13,649 nucleotides of DNA from Patescibacteria group bacterium (lineage in GTDB: Bacteria > Patescibacteriota > Minisyncoccia > Phycocordibacterales > GWA1-40-21): assembly GCA_018971765.1 (NCBI GenBank), contig JAGXAA010000019.1:1-13649 (forward strand), given 5' to 3'. How positions within the stretch are numbered: the stretch's first letter is position 1; each line of letters begins with the position of its first letter. Position numbers and translations under genes: made by a program. The notes under the pieces were generated by a model. The model did no database searches. It was not told the DNA's origin and saw only the letters and a list, made by a program, of their open reading frames with translations. Positions 7,169 to 13,290 of this stretch are shown here, one piece after another.

Positions 7169-7690
7169 CTACTGGCCTAAATACAAAATACACTGCGTAT
7201 AAGAAGAATTGCTAGTCCAAAAAGATCCTGACGGACAAGAACCCCCGGGCTCCAAAATAAAATCAAGATAAGCGCCGACCTGCCCAGTATAAGGTCCTGC
7301 TGGATTTACATATAAAAACCCGCCATAACCTCTTCCTCCTCCTGTTGGGTCCGATGGTTTTTGAGGTAAACTGGGGGACAAAAAAGCGTCTACTTGCGCA
7401 TTTGACGAATACACCAACCATCCATCATAACAAGTCGCCGATACGCAAACCCAACTATTAGAAGTATTAGAAGTGTTTGGAAAAGAACCCGTATCGCCCA
7501 GACCCAAATTGAAAGCGTTGACCAAAGCGTGAATGGATGAAATTCTGGCGGCGTTTCGCGCTTTCACCCGCGCCGAGTTCAAGCTCGCCAATACGATGCT
7601 CGACAAAAGACCGATAATTGAAATCACGACGAGGAGTTCGATCAAAGTAAATCCTTTTGTTTGTATTTTTTTTGAAAACATAGAAGTCAT
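7169..7690 (-). CDS. Type IV prepilin-like protein
   Basis: This is a 173-residue type IV pilin or pseudopilin precursor. A short basic leader (MTSMFSKKIQTKG) ends at Gly13. It is followed by Phe14 and the hydrophobic helix FTLIELLVVISIIGLLSSIV with Glu18 at mature position +5, the classic class III signal cut and methylated by PilD. The C-terminal region is Gly/Ser/Asn-rich with four Cys that could form disulfides. The product would be a subunit of a surface filament or related secretion or DNA-uptake machine; major versus minor pilin cannot be decided. The start at 7690 overlaps the stop of the upstream gene by 4 nt (ATGA), indicating translational coupling. No intrinsic terminator follows, but repeat copy A starts 22 nt downstream of the stop. 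Confidence 0.88.
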   Translation of the reverse strand: MTSMFSKKIQTKGFTLIELLVVISIIGLLSSIVLASLNSARVKARNAARISSIHALVNAFNLGLGDTGSFPNTSNTSNSWVCVSATCYDGWLVYSSNAQVDAFLSPSLPQKPSDPTGGGRGYGGFLYVNPAGPYTGQVGAYLDFILEPGGSCPSGSFWTSNSSYTQCILYLGQ

Positions 7691-7992
7691 CGTCTTAACT
7701 CCGGATGTATTTTCAACATTTGATCTCTCGCTTTGTTATCCGACGCGCCCAAACCTCCGCCGAACGATAAATAAAAAGCAATGACCGCCGCCACCGCCGC
7801 AACCCCCAGCAAGACGAAACTCGCGGTTTTCTCGTCTTTGACGAGTCCTCCCGAGTGATTGATAATCCACTGATTCATCTTCGGTGTTTTTGAGTAATAA
7901 ACTTGCGAGGACTGACCTCTCCATTCGTCTTCAAAACTCACGCCCGTGTCGCCGATTTCAGATCTGTTGTGGTTGTTTTTGTCTTCAAACAT
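7687..7992 (-). CDS. Single-pass membrane protein, function unknown
   Basis: This is a 101-residue protein I do not recognise. Residues 1-56 are polar and charged (NHNRSEIGDTGVSFEDEW and so on), one membrane helix lies at about 57-77 (ASFVLLGVAAVAAVIAFYLS), and a short tail ends in KIHPELRR. There is no cleavable signal, so it is probably anchored with a sizeable N-terminal domain. It overlaps the prepilin gene by ATGA, so the pair is probably made together and may function together in pilus assembly or surface display; that is guilt by association only. GGAGGGG lies 16 nt before the ATG, too far for a normal Shine-Dalgarno, and it sits inside the spacer of a putative promoter. Confidence 0.72.
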   Translation of the reverse strand: MFEDKNNHNRSEIGDTGVSFEDEWRGQSSQVYYSKTPKMNQWIINHSGGLVKDEKTASFVLLGVAAVAAVIAFYLSFGGGLGASDNKARDQMLKIHPELRR

Positions 7993-7999
7993 AGCTTAA

Positions 8000-8027
8000 A
8001 GTTTATCACCCCTCCAACGGATTGCAA
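8000..8027 (-). promoter_or_regulatory. Putative promoter of the membrane protein / prepilin pair
   Basis: Read on the minus strand, TTGCAA (8027-8022), a 16-nt spacer and TAAACT (8005-8000) end 7 nt before the ATG at 7992. Use of this promoter would give an almost leaderless transcript. Each hexamer matches consensus at four of six positions. Confidence 0.4.
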
Positions 8028-8051
8028 GACAATGAAAAACATCCTAAAAAA

Positions 8052-8756
8052 TCAAATTCTTTTCTTAGATTTCATCCAAGCTCCAATGCCCGCAATGGCG
8101 CCGATAAGACCGACGATAAGAGATAAAATCGCAAAATAGTTTAATTCCGAGGTTTTTTGCCGGATGTCGTATAGGGAAGACGATTTTTCAGGGAAGCCGA
8201 GATCGGCTTTTTCCAGAGGACACCCAAACGCCCCCGCTTTCATTTTTCGCGTCACTTTGTCCGATATTCTCACGATGCTTTTGTCTTCCACTTCTTCATT
8301 GTGAGTGTGTCCGGCGGGATCGCAAACAAAGTTCAGATCCACGGGAACATTGTCAATGGTTCCGAAGAGGCGATAAGCAAGCGCCGCTTTGACGGTCGGG
8401 AAGAAAACGGCTATGTACGCTCCCGGATTGGCGTAAGCGGGCGCGAGGTCGAATACTTGTTTTTTGTCGCCCGCGCTGATTTCGGCTTTAATCGTCTTGT
8501 CAAGTCCTGTCGCCGGTTTTGCGAAAGGAGCTTTCGGATCGCTTGGGTTGGACGGATCCGACAAGAAGACGCGGAGATCGATTCCTGTTTTGTCGTCAAC
8601 GATCACGGGCTCGTTCAATGATCCGATGACGAACAAATAATCCTTGTCGCCGATCCGGATGACTTGTTCTTCGTGAGCGGACGCGAATTTCGGCAATGCC
8701 ATTGCCGTGAATGCCAGCGCCGCAAGCGAAAAAATGATGATTGGTTTTTTCAACAT
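8052..8756 (-). CDS. Secreted, C-terminally membrane-anchored protein with possible metal ligands
   Basis: This is a 234-residue protein with a Sec signal peptide at 1-27 (basic start, hydrophobic stretch, FASA cleavage site). Mature residues would begin with His28-Glu-Glu. A beta-rich domain follows, with YLFVIGSLNEPVIVDDKTG, GLDKTIKAEIS, PGAYIAVFFPT and YRLFGTIDNVPVDLNF. This resembles a family of exported NEP-containing proteins seen in archaea and actinobacteria, though I cannot name it. GHTHNEE holds His150 and His152; Cys145 and Cys179 could pair. One TM helix lies at 208-227, with a basic tail inside. The frame stays open up to 8888, but those 44 codons translate repeat copy B, so the ATG at 8756 is the real start. 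It follows the NqrB-FNR gene and may be a periplasmic partner of that redox system. Confidence 0.75.
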   Translation of the reverse strand: MLKKPIIIFSLAALAFTAMALPKFASAHEEQVIRIGDKDYLFVIGSLNEPVIVDDKTGIDLRVFLSDPSNPSDPKAPFAKPATGLDKTIKAEISAGDKKQVFDLAPAYANPGAYIAVFFPTVKAALAYRLFGTIDNVPVDLNFVCDPAGHTHNEEVEDKSIVRISDKVTRKMKAGAFGCPLEKADLGFPEKSSSLYDIRQKTSELNYFAILSLIVGLIGAIAGIGAWMKSKKRI

Positions 8757-8759
8757 ACT

Positions 8760-8866
8760 CCGAATTACAAAATGCAAAAATTTATGATCTGGTTGAGCAA
8801 AAACACCTTGAGAAAATAAAGAGTTTTTGCGACCCGAGGACCTAAATTTTGCTTTTTGTAATTCGG
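8760..8866. repeat. About 100-bp palindromic repeat, copy B
   Basis: The outer arms CCGAATTACAAAATGC and GCTTTTTGTAATTCGG are inverted copies. The core GAGCAAAAACACCTTG ... GAGTTTTTGCGACCCGAGG is the reverse complement of the core in copies A and C. It ends 3 nt before the ATG of the secreted protein gene (8756). It shares the GCAAAAATT-type inner arm with copy A. Confidence 0.85.
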
Positions 8867-8878
8867 GGAACATAACAA

Positions 8879-8910
8879 CCTTGCGCATAATTTAATTATT
8901 TTACGCAAGG
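8879..8910 (-). terminator. Hairpin at the end of the NqrB-FNR gene (weak terminator or processing site)
   Basis: CCTTGCG (8879-8885) and CGCAAGG (8904-8910) form a 7-bp stem, and ATAATT/AATTAT can extend it inside. It overlaps the last codons and stop of the 8901-10430 gene. On the minus strand only a broken T-run (TTGTTATGTT) follows, so termination would be partial at best. Confidence 0.4.
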
Positions 8911-10430
8911 CCGGGGAAGAAGTCAATTTTAATTTTATTTTTCTTGATGCCCATATCTTTTAAGGTGTCTTCAAACGCAACCACCATGGAATGAGGACCG
9001 GATACGTAAAAAATTCTATCCGCGTAATCAGGAATTTCCTCCGTAATCATTTTTTTGTCAATAAAACCGACGCGCATTTGAGGGTTGGTCGGCGTTTGGG
9101 ATTGGTCCGTAATCGCATAGACGGTCTTTATTCCCAGTCGGCTTTCCGCCGCGTCAAAAATGTCTTTATAAGCGATGTCGGCAACGGTTTTGTTTGAATA
9201 TAAAATCGTGATTGCTCGTTTTTCATTCTTGTCCAAAAGAAATTTAATCATACTGCGGAAAGGAGTAACCCCGATGCCGCCGGCGATGAAAACCATCTTT
9301 TCTCGTCTATCTTTCGGCAGAATAAAATCTCCGGCGCGTCCCGAAGCGATAATCGCTTCACCCGAATTCATATTCGCCATTTTATTTTTGAAACTGCTTC
9401 GCTTGGGATAAAATTTGACGCCGATTCTTACATCCGGCTCGGTGGGCGAAGACGCCAGCGTAAAGTAGCGTCTGTATCCTCTGTCATCCGGCCTTTTGTG
9501 CGGGAGAGTCCATTCCATATATTGACCCGGTTTAAAGTCGAACTTTTGATTGCCGGTGAAAATAAAATCAAAAGTATCGGCGGCGACTTTTACCACCTCT
9601 TTCAATTTCAAGACGAGTTTTTCTTTGGGGCTGACCAGATAGGAAAAAATATTGCCGAAGATAAGCGCGAGTTCCGGCGTTGAGTAGAGCGAGCCAATGT
9701 GAATCGCGGGAGCGAAGAGAAAACCGACAAGCGCGCCGTATCCCAGGCGAAGCATTTTTGTGGGAGGCGCGGTCAATGGCTCGGTGAGCATTATGAAAGC
9801 GAAGAATACAATCGGCGAATAAGCGAAAGTTTTATAAAAATAACTCGGCAGATTTGTCCCATTCATAATTCCAAAAGCGAAAATAGTCGCAAGAGCGGCG
9901 GCAAAAAAACTTATCACGGTGTCGGCGCGGCGGATTTTCCTCACGATGAGAAGACCTCCGATGGCGACGAACGGCAACATGCAGAGAGTCCCAACCCACC
10001 AGCTTGCCGATTCTCCGATGGTGAAAGCGGTTAATGCCACCGCGAACGCGGCCGGATTGAAGATATGCTTTTTCCGTATGGCTAAAATATATTTTGACGC
10101 CATCGCCCAGACCGATGACCACGCCGCGATTGGCAGGAATTGCGAATAATCTCCCGTCAAGGGAGGGGTGATGATGAAAACCAGGATAAGCGCCGTGATG
10201 TAAATTGATTCCACATTCGCCGGAGCTTCAAAAATTTTCGCGAATATGACGTTCACGACCCACGACACGACCGTGATGACGGCGAACGACATAATAAGGT
10301 CGGTTGGGGTGTAGGGAAGAAGTTTGAAAAAAGAAAGTGAAAGCGCCGTTAGGAATAAAAATGATAAGACATACGTCGCGAGACGATACATCGTTATCTT
10401 GTTTAAAAAATTGTCTATTAGTTTAATCAT
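8901..10430 (-). CDS. NqrB/RnfD-like membrane domain fused to a ferredoxin-reductase-like FAD/NAD(P)H domain
   Basis: This is a 509-residue fusion predicted to carry electrons from cytoplasmic NAD(P)H into the membrane. Residues 1-268 hold about ten hydrophobic helices with HIFNPAAFAV (122-131) and LTEPLTAPPTKMLRLGYGAL (215-234), which correspond to the FNP and TDP-containing signatures of NqrB/RnfD. Residues 270-509 are a ferredoxin-NADP+ reductase-type module: FAD-binding RRYFTLASSP (320-329), GRAGDFILP, NAD(P)-binding FIAGGIGVTPFRSM (381-394), FYVSGPHSMV (474-483) and the terminal IDFFPGLA, like the usual DYFPGY. The 2Fe-2S domain of NqrF is absent. I also see no S/T-G-A-T flavinylation motif in the membrane part. 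Only repeat C separates it from apbE, and no promoter is visible there, so it is probably in the FMN_bind-apbE transcript. Confidence 0.88.
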   Translation of the reverse strand: MIKLIDNFLNKITMYRLATYVLSFLFLTALSLSFFKLLPYTPTDLIMSFAVITVVSWVVNVIFAKIFEAPANVESIYITALILVFIITPPLTGDYSQFLPIAAWSSVWAMASKYILAIRKKHIFNPAAFAVALTAFTIGESASWWVGTLCMLPFVAIGGLLIVRKIRRADTVISFFAAALATIFAFGIMNGTNLPSYFYKTFAYSPIVFFAFIMLTEPLTAPPTKMLRLGYGALVGFLFAPAIHIGSLYSTPELALIFGNIFSYLVSPKEKLVLKLKEVVKVAADTFDFIFTGNQKFDFKPGQYMEWTLPHKRPDDRGYRRYFTLASSPTEPDVRIGVKFYPKRSSFKNKMANMNSGEAIIASGRAGDFILPKDRREKMVFIAGGIGVTPFRSMIKFLLDKNEKRAITILYSNKTVADIAYKDIFDAAESRLGIKTVYAITDQSQTPTNPQMRVGFIDKKMITEEIPDYADRIFYVSGPHSMVVAFEDTLKDMGIKKNKIKIDFFPGLA

Positions 10431-10436
10431 TAACTT

Positions 10437-10540
10437 TGAATTGCGAAACGGAAAAATTTAAGTCCTCGATCGCAAAAACTCTTTGTCTTTCAAGGTGTTT
10501 TTGCTCAACCAGACTATAAATTTTTCCGTTTTGTAATTCA
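10437..10540. repeat. About 100-bp palindromic repeat, copy C
   Basis: The arms TGAATTGCGAAACGGAAAAA and TTTTTCCGTTTTGTAATTCA match as inverted copies at all but two positions over 24 bases. The core GTCCTCGATCGCAAAAACTC ... CAAGGTGTTTTTGCTCAACC has the same orientation as in copy A. It fills almost the whole gap between apbE (stop at 10547) and the NqrB-FNR start (10430), ending 6 nt from that start. It shares the CGGAAAAATT arm subtype with copy D. Confidence 0.88.
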
Positions 10541-10546
10541 TGATAA

Positions 10547-11332
10547 TTAAGGTTTTTGGGTGTATTTTTCAAAACTGCTCGTCATTGCGGCAATGCCGTC
10601 TTTGTCTATATGATATCCTTCAAATCCTTCCAGACTTTCAATGAAGTTGACGCCTTCTCTCCCCATGGCAAACGCGGCGGTCGCGAAACGGTCGGCTTCA
10701 TAAACATTCGGACCGATGACGGTCAAGCTAACTATATCATCAATCGCCACTTCTCTTTTTTTCGGATTGTAGATATGCTGACCTCGGATGTAAGTTCCCG
10801 ATGTGGCTATGCCTTCGTCTTTAAGATAAACTGTTTTCACTATTTCTTTGCTTCCGTTTTTCGCCCTGTCGATGATTTTAGCGCCGAAAGGATTCTCAAT
10901 TCCCACTCTCCATTTTTTGCCCTCGCGGTTTTTCCCGCTGACCTGGATATCTCCTCCCGCTTCAATGTAAAAGTTTTTCACTCCTCGTTTTTTCAAAATG
11001 CGAGTTGCGTTTAAAATCGCCCACCCTTTCACTATGCCCGACGGGTCATATTTTCCGTCTCGCCCGACTATGTCAAAATAACCGCGAGTTAGCTTTTTCG
11101 TTTCTTCTGAAAGGGCGAAAATTAATTTCATATCGTCGCTTCGGTCGCTCTCTTTGAGTTGCCCTCGATTGATTGCGCTTATTTCGCTCGTCTCTTTGTA
11201 CGGGCTGAATTTTTCATCCGCACAAGAAAAGTATGAAAAAACTTCGTCAAAAAGTTTCCGTGTCGCGACTGCGTCCTCGCTGACTATTTCCACGCTAACG
11301 GGCATTCCCATAATTAACTGCGTTTGTTTCAT
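10547..11332 (-). CDS. apbE: FAD:protein FMN transferase ApbE
   Basis: This is a 261-residue enzyme that uses FAD to attach FMN covalently to a Thr (or Ser) of a target protein, releasing AMP, with Mg2+. Family motifs appear in order: FSPY (42-45), SEISAIN (49-55), YDPSGIVKGWA (95-105), EAGGDI (124-129), GIATSGTY (174-181), HIYNP (186-190) and ADRFATAAFAMG (213-224), with likely metal ligands Asp214 and Thr218. The usual lipoprotein signal is missing: the protein starts MKQTQLIMGMPVSVE. It therefore looks cytoplasmic and would have to act before its substrate is exported. The start lies 3 nt after the stop of the FMN_bind gene, which encodes the obvious substrate, so the two are certainly meant to be co-expressed. 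Confidence 0.95.
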   Translation of the reverse strand: MKQTQLIMGMPVSVEIVSEDAVATRKLFDEVFSYFSCADEKFSPYKETSEISAINRGQLKESDRSDDMKLIFALSEETKKLTRGYFDIVGRDGKYDPSGIVKGWAILNATRILKKRGVKNFYIEAGGDIQVSGKNREGKKWRVGIENPFGAKIIDRAKNGSKEIVKTVYLKDEGIATSGTYIRGQHIYNPKKREVAIDDIVSLTVIGPNVYEADRFATAAFAMGREGVNFIESLEGFEGYHIDKDGIAAMTSSFEKYTQKP

Positions 11333-11335
11333 CTT

Positions 11336-12004
11336 TTAATTTTTCGCCTGCGCGAGCGCGGACGCAAGAGATTCTTGAAACGCTCCGCTTGTCGCGGTCG
11401 CGCCGGAGACGACATCGACTTTTGCGCTTTGCGCTTTTATCGCCTCGCTCTTCAATATCGGCATTGCGTAGGCGTTGATGCGGATTGAATTTTGCCTGTC
11501 GTTCGGATAATTCAAAAACTGGACATCGGTGATTTTAGCGCCAGAAATGATTGTTTTGACTTGAATGTTGCCATAATAAGCGTCAGCGATATTGCCCGTG
11601 TATTCTCCGTTTTTATATTGACCCTTATTCATCATCGGCATCGGCGCAGGTCGAGCTGATGATTTATCCGTTAATGTCGTCTGAGACAGGGGAGTCCGCG
11701 AGGAAGCGGTTTGAACTTTTTTTGCATTGCGCGTTTCTCTTTCACCGTCGCCCCAGTCTTCATTTTCGTAATCATAATTTTCATCATCAGGTCTGATAGC
11801 CGCTTGTGATTTAAGGGCATCCTTTTTAAGGTTTGCGACTGCCGTTGCGTTTGGCAAGACACCCGTCTTTATGGGCGTTGTCGGTTCAGTCGTTTGAGAT
11901 GACGCAATTTCCGAATTTTTAATAAACGACTCCGAACCGCGCCGATATCCGACATAGACGGTAAAGCCGAAAATCAAAGAAAGCGATAATAATATTTTTT
12001 TCAT
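11336..12004 (-). CDS. Membrane-anchored FMN_bind-domain protein (covalent FMN carrier)
   Basis: This is a 222-residue exported flavoprotein predicted to hand electrons on outside the cytoplasmic membrane. Residues 1-20 (MKKILLSLSLIFGFTVYVGY) form an uncleaved anchor or signal. Residues 23-128 are a low-complexity linker rich in Thr, Ser and Pro, with an acidic patch DDENYDYENEDWGDGE (73-88). The FMN_bind domain at about 129-219, as in NqrC and RnfG, starts YKNGEYTGNIADAYYG. It ends with the flavinylation motif VVSGATATS, where Thr203 is the expected FMN site. The gene is first in a unit with apbE directly downstream and the NqrB-FNR fusion after repeat C. Its mRNA leader would hold repeat D. 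NqrC/RnfG are usually longer and part of a six-subunit complex not present here. Confidence 0.9.
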   Translation of the reverse strand: MKKILLSLSLIFGFTVYVGYRRGSESFIKNSEIASSQTTEPTTPIKTGVLPNATAVANLKKDALKSQAAIRPDDENYDYENEDWGDGERETRNAKKVQTASSRTPLSQTTLTDKSSARPAPMPMMNKGQYKNGEYTGNIADAYYGNIQVKTIISGAKITDVQFLNYPNDRQNSIRINAYAMPILKSEAIKAQSAKVDVVSGATATSGAFQESLASALAQAKN

Positions 12005-12013
12005 TTTCTACTT

Positions 12014-12116
12014 TAAATTACGAAACGGAAAAATTTACGGTCCGGTTGAGCAAAAACACCTTGAAAGACAAAGAGGTTTTGCGATCGAGGACTTAATTTT
12101 TCCGTTTCGTAATTCA
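12014..12116. repeat. About 100-bp palindromic repeat, copy D
   Basis: The arms AATTACGAAACGGAAAAATT and AATTTTTCCGTTTCGTAATT are perfect inverted copies. The core GAGCAAAAACACCTTGAAAGAC ... GCGATCGAGGACTT is in the same orientation as copy B and opposite to A and C. It ends 9 nt before the FMN_bind start at 12004 and lies downstream of a TATAAT box, so it would be transcribed as the 5' leader of the redox operon. Confidence 0.88.
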
Positions 12117-12128
12117 TGATTTTTATAA

Positions 12129-12134
12129 ATTATA
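12129..12134 (-). promoter_or_regulatory. Putative -10 box for the FMN_bind-apbE-NqrB/FNR operon
   Basis: On the minus strand there is a perfect TATAAT at 12134-12129, with no good -35 partner at 16-18 nt (GCGCCA-like only). Initiation about 7 nt downstream would start the RNA just ahead of repeat D, giving a leader of roughly 115 nt that is mostly hairpin. The rest of the gap to 12201 is AT-rich, with a CCAAATTTGG palindrome at about 12190-12199 behind the S53 gene. Confidence 0.5.
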
Positions 12135-12201
12135 CGACAGAAAACAATCTTTTGGCGCACCCGAGTTTTAAAAGTTTTAAAAACACCTTCCAAATTTGGT
12201 T

Positions 12202-13290
12202 TTAAAATTTTACCGTAAGCGGAGTACCCAGGCCGGTGACATAATCATAATGTTTGCGGGCTTTGCAGAGATACCCGCAGTTGCCGTTCGTTCCGGATAC
12301 GATGTCGGTGAAGTACGAGCCGTGATTATCCAACGCCTTGTCGGCGTAAAAATTTTCATTGCCGGCGCCGCTTCCCAAGGCGGTGATCGCCGCCCATTGA
12401 GGAGCGCCGGCGGATGTTCCGCCCACGGTTTGCCATTTGCCGTCGCGAATAATCGGAAATCCCGACTTCGGGTCCGCGTCATACGCCACATCAGGAATGG
12501 CTCGATGCCCTCCGCTTTTCGCGATTGAATAATCGCTCTGATAACTCGGCTGTTTTTCATACGCGCTTATTCCTCCGCCCGATCCGCTCCACGCCGTCTC
12601 GTTTTTCACGACGCCGTCGTTATTTAAGAAAAGGGTAGTGCCGCCGACGCCGACCACATACGGAGACGAAGCGGGCCAAGACGCCCCAGCGCCATTATCG
12701 CCGGATGACGCGAAAAATATCGCGCGCGAATTGGCAAAATGCGAGTCAAGCGAAACTTCTTCCGGAAATTCTCCTCCGCCCCAGCTCATTGATATCGCTA
12801 TTACGTCTTTTCTGCCGGCGGCGTAATCAATCGCCTTTAGAAGATTGGCTCCGCTCGGCGTCGTTGCTTCCACTAAAAGTATTTTTGCTCTCGGAGCGAT
12901 GGCGTGCGCCCATTCCACGTCAAGCGATGTTTCCAAATTCCAGCCGCCATTGCTTTTTATCGTTCTGCTCATCTTGCGCTTTTCAAAACAGCCATTTTTA
13001 GTCGTACATTCCGGCAGATTGAATTGCTTGCTGAAATCATTCAGATCTTTTTCAATCGAACCGTCGTCATACGCGCCGATAATGGCGATTGTTCCGCGCC
13101 CGCCATCCGCCGGCAGATCATATATTTTCTTAATTTGCGCCGGCGTGATTCCCATTGGCGCTTTGCTCGTTCCGCCGTAGGTATGTATCGGCGGCTTCCC
13201 GCGAAAATTTGAGAAATGATAGGAAGCTAAAGCGAAAGAGGGGAAGATGACGCTTATAAAGAACAACAATTGGAAAAGTCGCAATTTCAT
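12202..13290 (-). CDS. Secreted S53 (sedolisin/kumamolisin-type) serine-carboxyl peptidase
   Basis: This is a 362-residue secreted endopeptidase. A signal peptide at 1-22 (MKLRLFQLLFFISVIFPSFALA) is followed almost directly by the catalytic domain (GITPAQIKKIYDLP, IAIIGAYDDG). The S53 set is complete: Glu120 and Asp124 in LETSLDVEWAHAIAP, oxyanion Asp198 in ASSGDNGAG, and Ser293 in GGTSAGAPQWAA. TDIVSGTNGNCG near 328-339 matches the C-terminal calcium site. Typical sedolisins carry a large propeptide of well over 100 residues before the catalytic core; here about 20 residues separate signal and core. The frame is open upstream to 13518, but the Met at 13290 begins a clean signal peptide and follows an extended -10 promoter, so I choose it. 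The role may be nutrient or host-surface proteolysis; that is inference. Confidence 0.9.
   Translation of the reverse strand: MKLRLFQLLFFISVIFPSFALASYHFSNFRGKPPIHTYGGTSKAPMGITPAQIKKIYDLPADGGRGTIAIIGAYDDGSIEKDLNDFSKQFNLPECTTKNGCFEKRKMSRTIKSNGGWNLETSLDVEWAHAIAPRAKILLVEATTPSGANLLKAIDYAAGRKDVIAISMSWGGGEFPEEVSLDSHFANSRAIFFASSGDNGAGASWPASSPYVVGVGGTTLFLNNDGVVKNETAWSGSGGGISAYEKQPSYQSDYSIAKSGGHRAIPDVAYDADPKSGFPIIRDGKWQTVGGTSAGAPQWAAITALGSGAGNENFYADKALDNHGSYFTDIVSGTNGNCGYLCKARKHYDYVTGLGTPLTVKF

Noticed and set aside
8300..8625. Plus-strand ORF of 106 codons opposite the secreted protein gene
   Set aside because: It is antisense to a gene with a clear signal peptide and anchor, and no supporting motif exists.
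9699..10034. Plus-strand 111-codon ORF inside the NqrB-FNR gene
   Set aside because: It is antisense to well-conserved membrane helices, charged and without recognisable features.
7045..12116. CRISPR array from the four similar repeats
   Set aside because: The copies are about 1.5 kb apart, each is a palindrome of about 100 bp, and whole genes separate them. There are no regular spacers and no cas genes.
12210..12560. 116-codon ORF on the minus strand in another frame of the S53 gene
   Set aside because: It overlaps the S53 catalytic region, which has all active-site residues. The alternative frame has low-quality composition.
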